A stretch of DNA of 13,147 nucleotides. Origin: Prevotella sp. CAG:617 (lineage in GTDB: Bacteria > Bacteroidota > Bacteroidia > Bacteroidales > Bacteroidaceae). The stretch spans positions 1 through 13,147 of the forward strand of contig FR903585.1 in assembly GCA_000438115.1 (NCBI GenBank), in the 5' to 3' direction. Below are positions 12,524 to 13,147 of this stretch, in pieces (position 1 is the stretch's first letter; every line of letters starts with the position of its first letter). The notes under the pieces are model-generated. The model saw nothing but the letters and a program-made list of their open reading frames with translations. It made no database searches and was not told the DNA's origin. The position numbers and the translations under genes were made by a program.

Positions 12524-13147
12524 TTACTTGAACGTACCCTTGAAAGCCTCCTTGATGGTATCTACGTAGTCCAGCTTCTCCCAGGTGAAGAGCTCAACCA
12601 CCATCGACTTGTCGCCGTCGTAGGGCGAGTGGAAGATTTTGGTCACCTTAATCGGCTCGCGGCCCACGTGTCCGTAGGAAGCCGTCTCCTCATAGATGGG
12701 ATAGCGCAACTTGAGACGCTGCTCAATGGCACGCGGACGCAAATCGAAGATTTCGCCCACCTTGCGCGCAATCTCGCCGTCGCTCATGTTGACATGTGAG
12801 CGGCCGTAGGTATCTACAAAAATACTGATGGGTTCGGCCACACCGATGGCGTAGCTCAACTGCACGAGCATTTCGTCGGCAATTCCGGCTGCCACCATGT
12901 TCTTGGCAATGTGGCGGGCAGCATAAGCGGCCGAGCGGTCGACCTTCGAGGGGTCCTTTCCGGAGAAAGCACCTCCACCGTGAGCTCCCTTGCCTCCGTA
13001 GGTATCCACGATAATCTTACGTCCGGTCAGACCGGTATCACCGTGGGGGCCGCCAATCACGAACTTGCCGGTGGGGTTAACGAAATAGCGGATTTCGCTG
13101 TTTTCAAAAAGCTGTTTGATTTCGGGAGTATGCACCCGCTCTTCCAG
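12524..13147 (-). CDS. metK: S-adenosylmethionine synthetase (methionine adenosyltransferase), 5' part outside the window
   Basis: The C-terminal 207 residues of this cytosolic enzyme are present; the frame continues open through the right edge, so the N-terminal half is missing. The enzyme forms S-adenosylmethionine from methionine and ATP. Conserved blocks are GGPHGDTGLTGRKIIVDTYG, the glycine-rich GGGAFSGKDPSKVDRSAAY with its catalytic-region Asp and Lys, and FDLRPRAIEQRLKLRYPIY. The last 45 or so residues (VTKIFHSPYDGDKSMVVELF onward) form the longer C-terminus seen in Bacteroidota MetK. A GTG at 13133-13135 that could look like a start is an internal valine codon, because the family continues upstream of it. 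A terminator follows at 12412-12458. Confidence 0.97.
   Translation of the reverse strand: MEERVHTPEIKQLFENSEIRYFVNPTGKFVIGGPHGDTGLTGRKIIVDTYGGKGAHGGGAFSGKDPSKVDRSAAYAARHIAKNMVAAGIADEMLVQLSYAIGVAEPISIFVDTYGRSHVNMSDGEIARKVGEIFDLRPRAIEQRLKLRYPIYEETASYGHVGREPIKVTKIFHSPYDGDKSMVVELFTWEKLDYVDTIKEAFKGTFK

Noticed and set aside
13133..13135. GTG as the start of metK within the window
   Set aside because: The frame continues open to the window edge, and conserved N-terminal regions of the enzyme are missing, so this codon is an internal valine.

Overview
The window reads as chromosomal DNA from a Bacteroidota bacterium, most likely order Bacteroidales, and from a relatively G+C-rich member of it. The evidence is the conserved gene order DUF4271 - uroporphyrinogen-III synthase-like - rnpA - yidD - tatD-like - tyrS, the methionine adenosyltransferase with the C-terminal segment typical of this phylum, and several upstream sites matching the Bacteroidota -7 promoter box TAnnTTTG. 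All thirteen supported protein genes lie on the minus strand, so transcription runs from high to low coordinates. No tRNA, rRNA, CRISPR array, transposase or integrase was found.

In transcription order, 13147-9798 holds the end of metK (cut by the window edge), its probable terminator, a gene-free gap with 21-nt-phased repeats, a LOG-family Rossmann-fold gene, a DUF4271 membrane protein with a recent-looking 24-bp in-frame tandem duplication, and a HemD-like gene closed by a terminator. From 9653 to 6988 comes a compact operon: rnpA (RNase P protein), yidD (membrane-protein insertion factor), a TatD-like metal hydrolase (ATGA overlap with yidD) and tyrS. mgsA (methylglyoxal synthase) follows, ending in two tandem intrinsic terminators.

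From 6073 down to about 4030 the DNA becomes clearly richer in A+T. This stretch carries a single gene, an AAA-type ATPase with a C-terminal PD-(D/E)XK-like (DUF4143-type) region. The gene is bracketed by two matching imperfect palindromes of 37-38 nt that share the core AATAAGC...TGCTTATT. This is the most unusual part of the window and looks like an acquired single-gene cassette.

Below it, 3971-979 encodes a SulP anion transporter with a STAS domain, a TauE/SafE permease and a DUF1634 membrane protein. This is a plausible sulfur-oxyanion or related anion transport group, with a 19-nt GC-rich near-perfect palindrome between the first two genes. The window ends with ung (uracil-DNA glycosylase) and the start of a DUF3109 cysteine-motif protein that runs off the left edge.

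Most of the window is housekeeping. The points that merit follow-up are the palindrome-bracketed ATPase, the phased repeats upstream of the LOG gene, the duplication in the DUF4271 gene, and the hairpin inside the anion-transport group.
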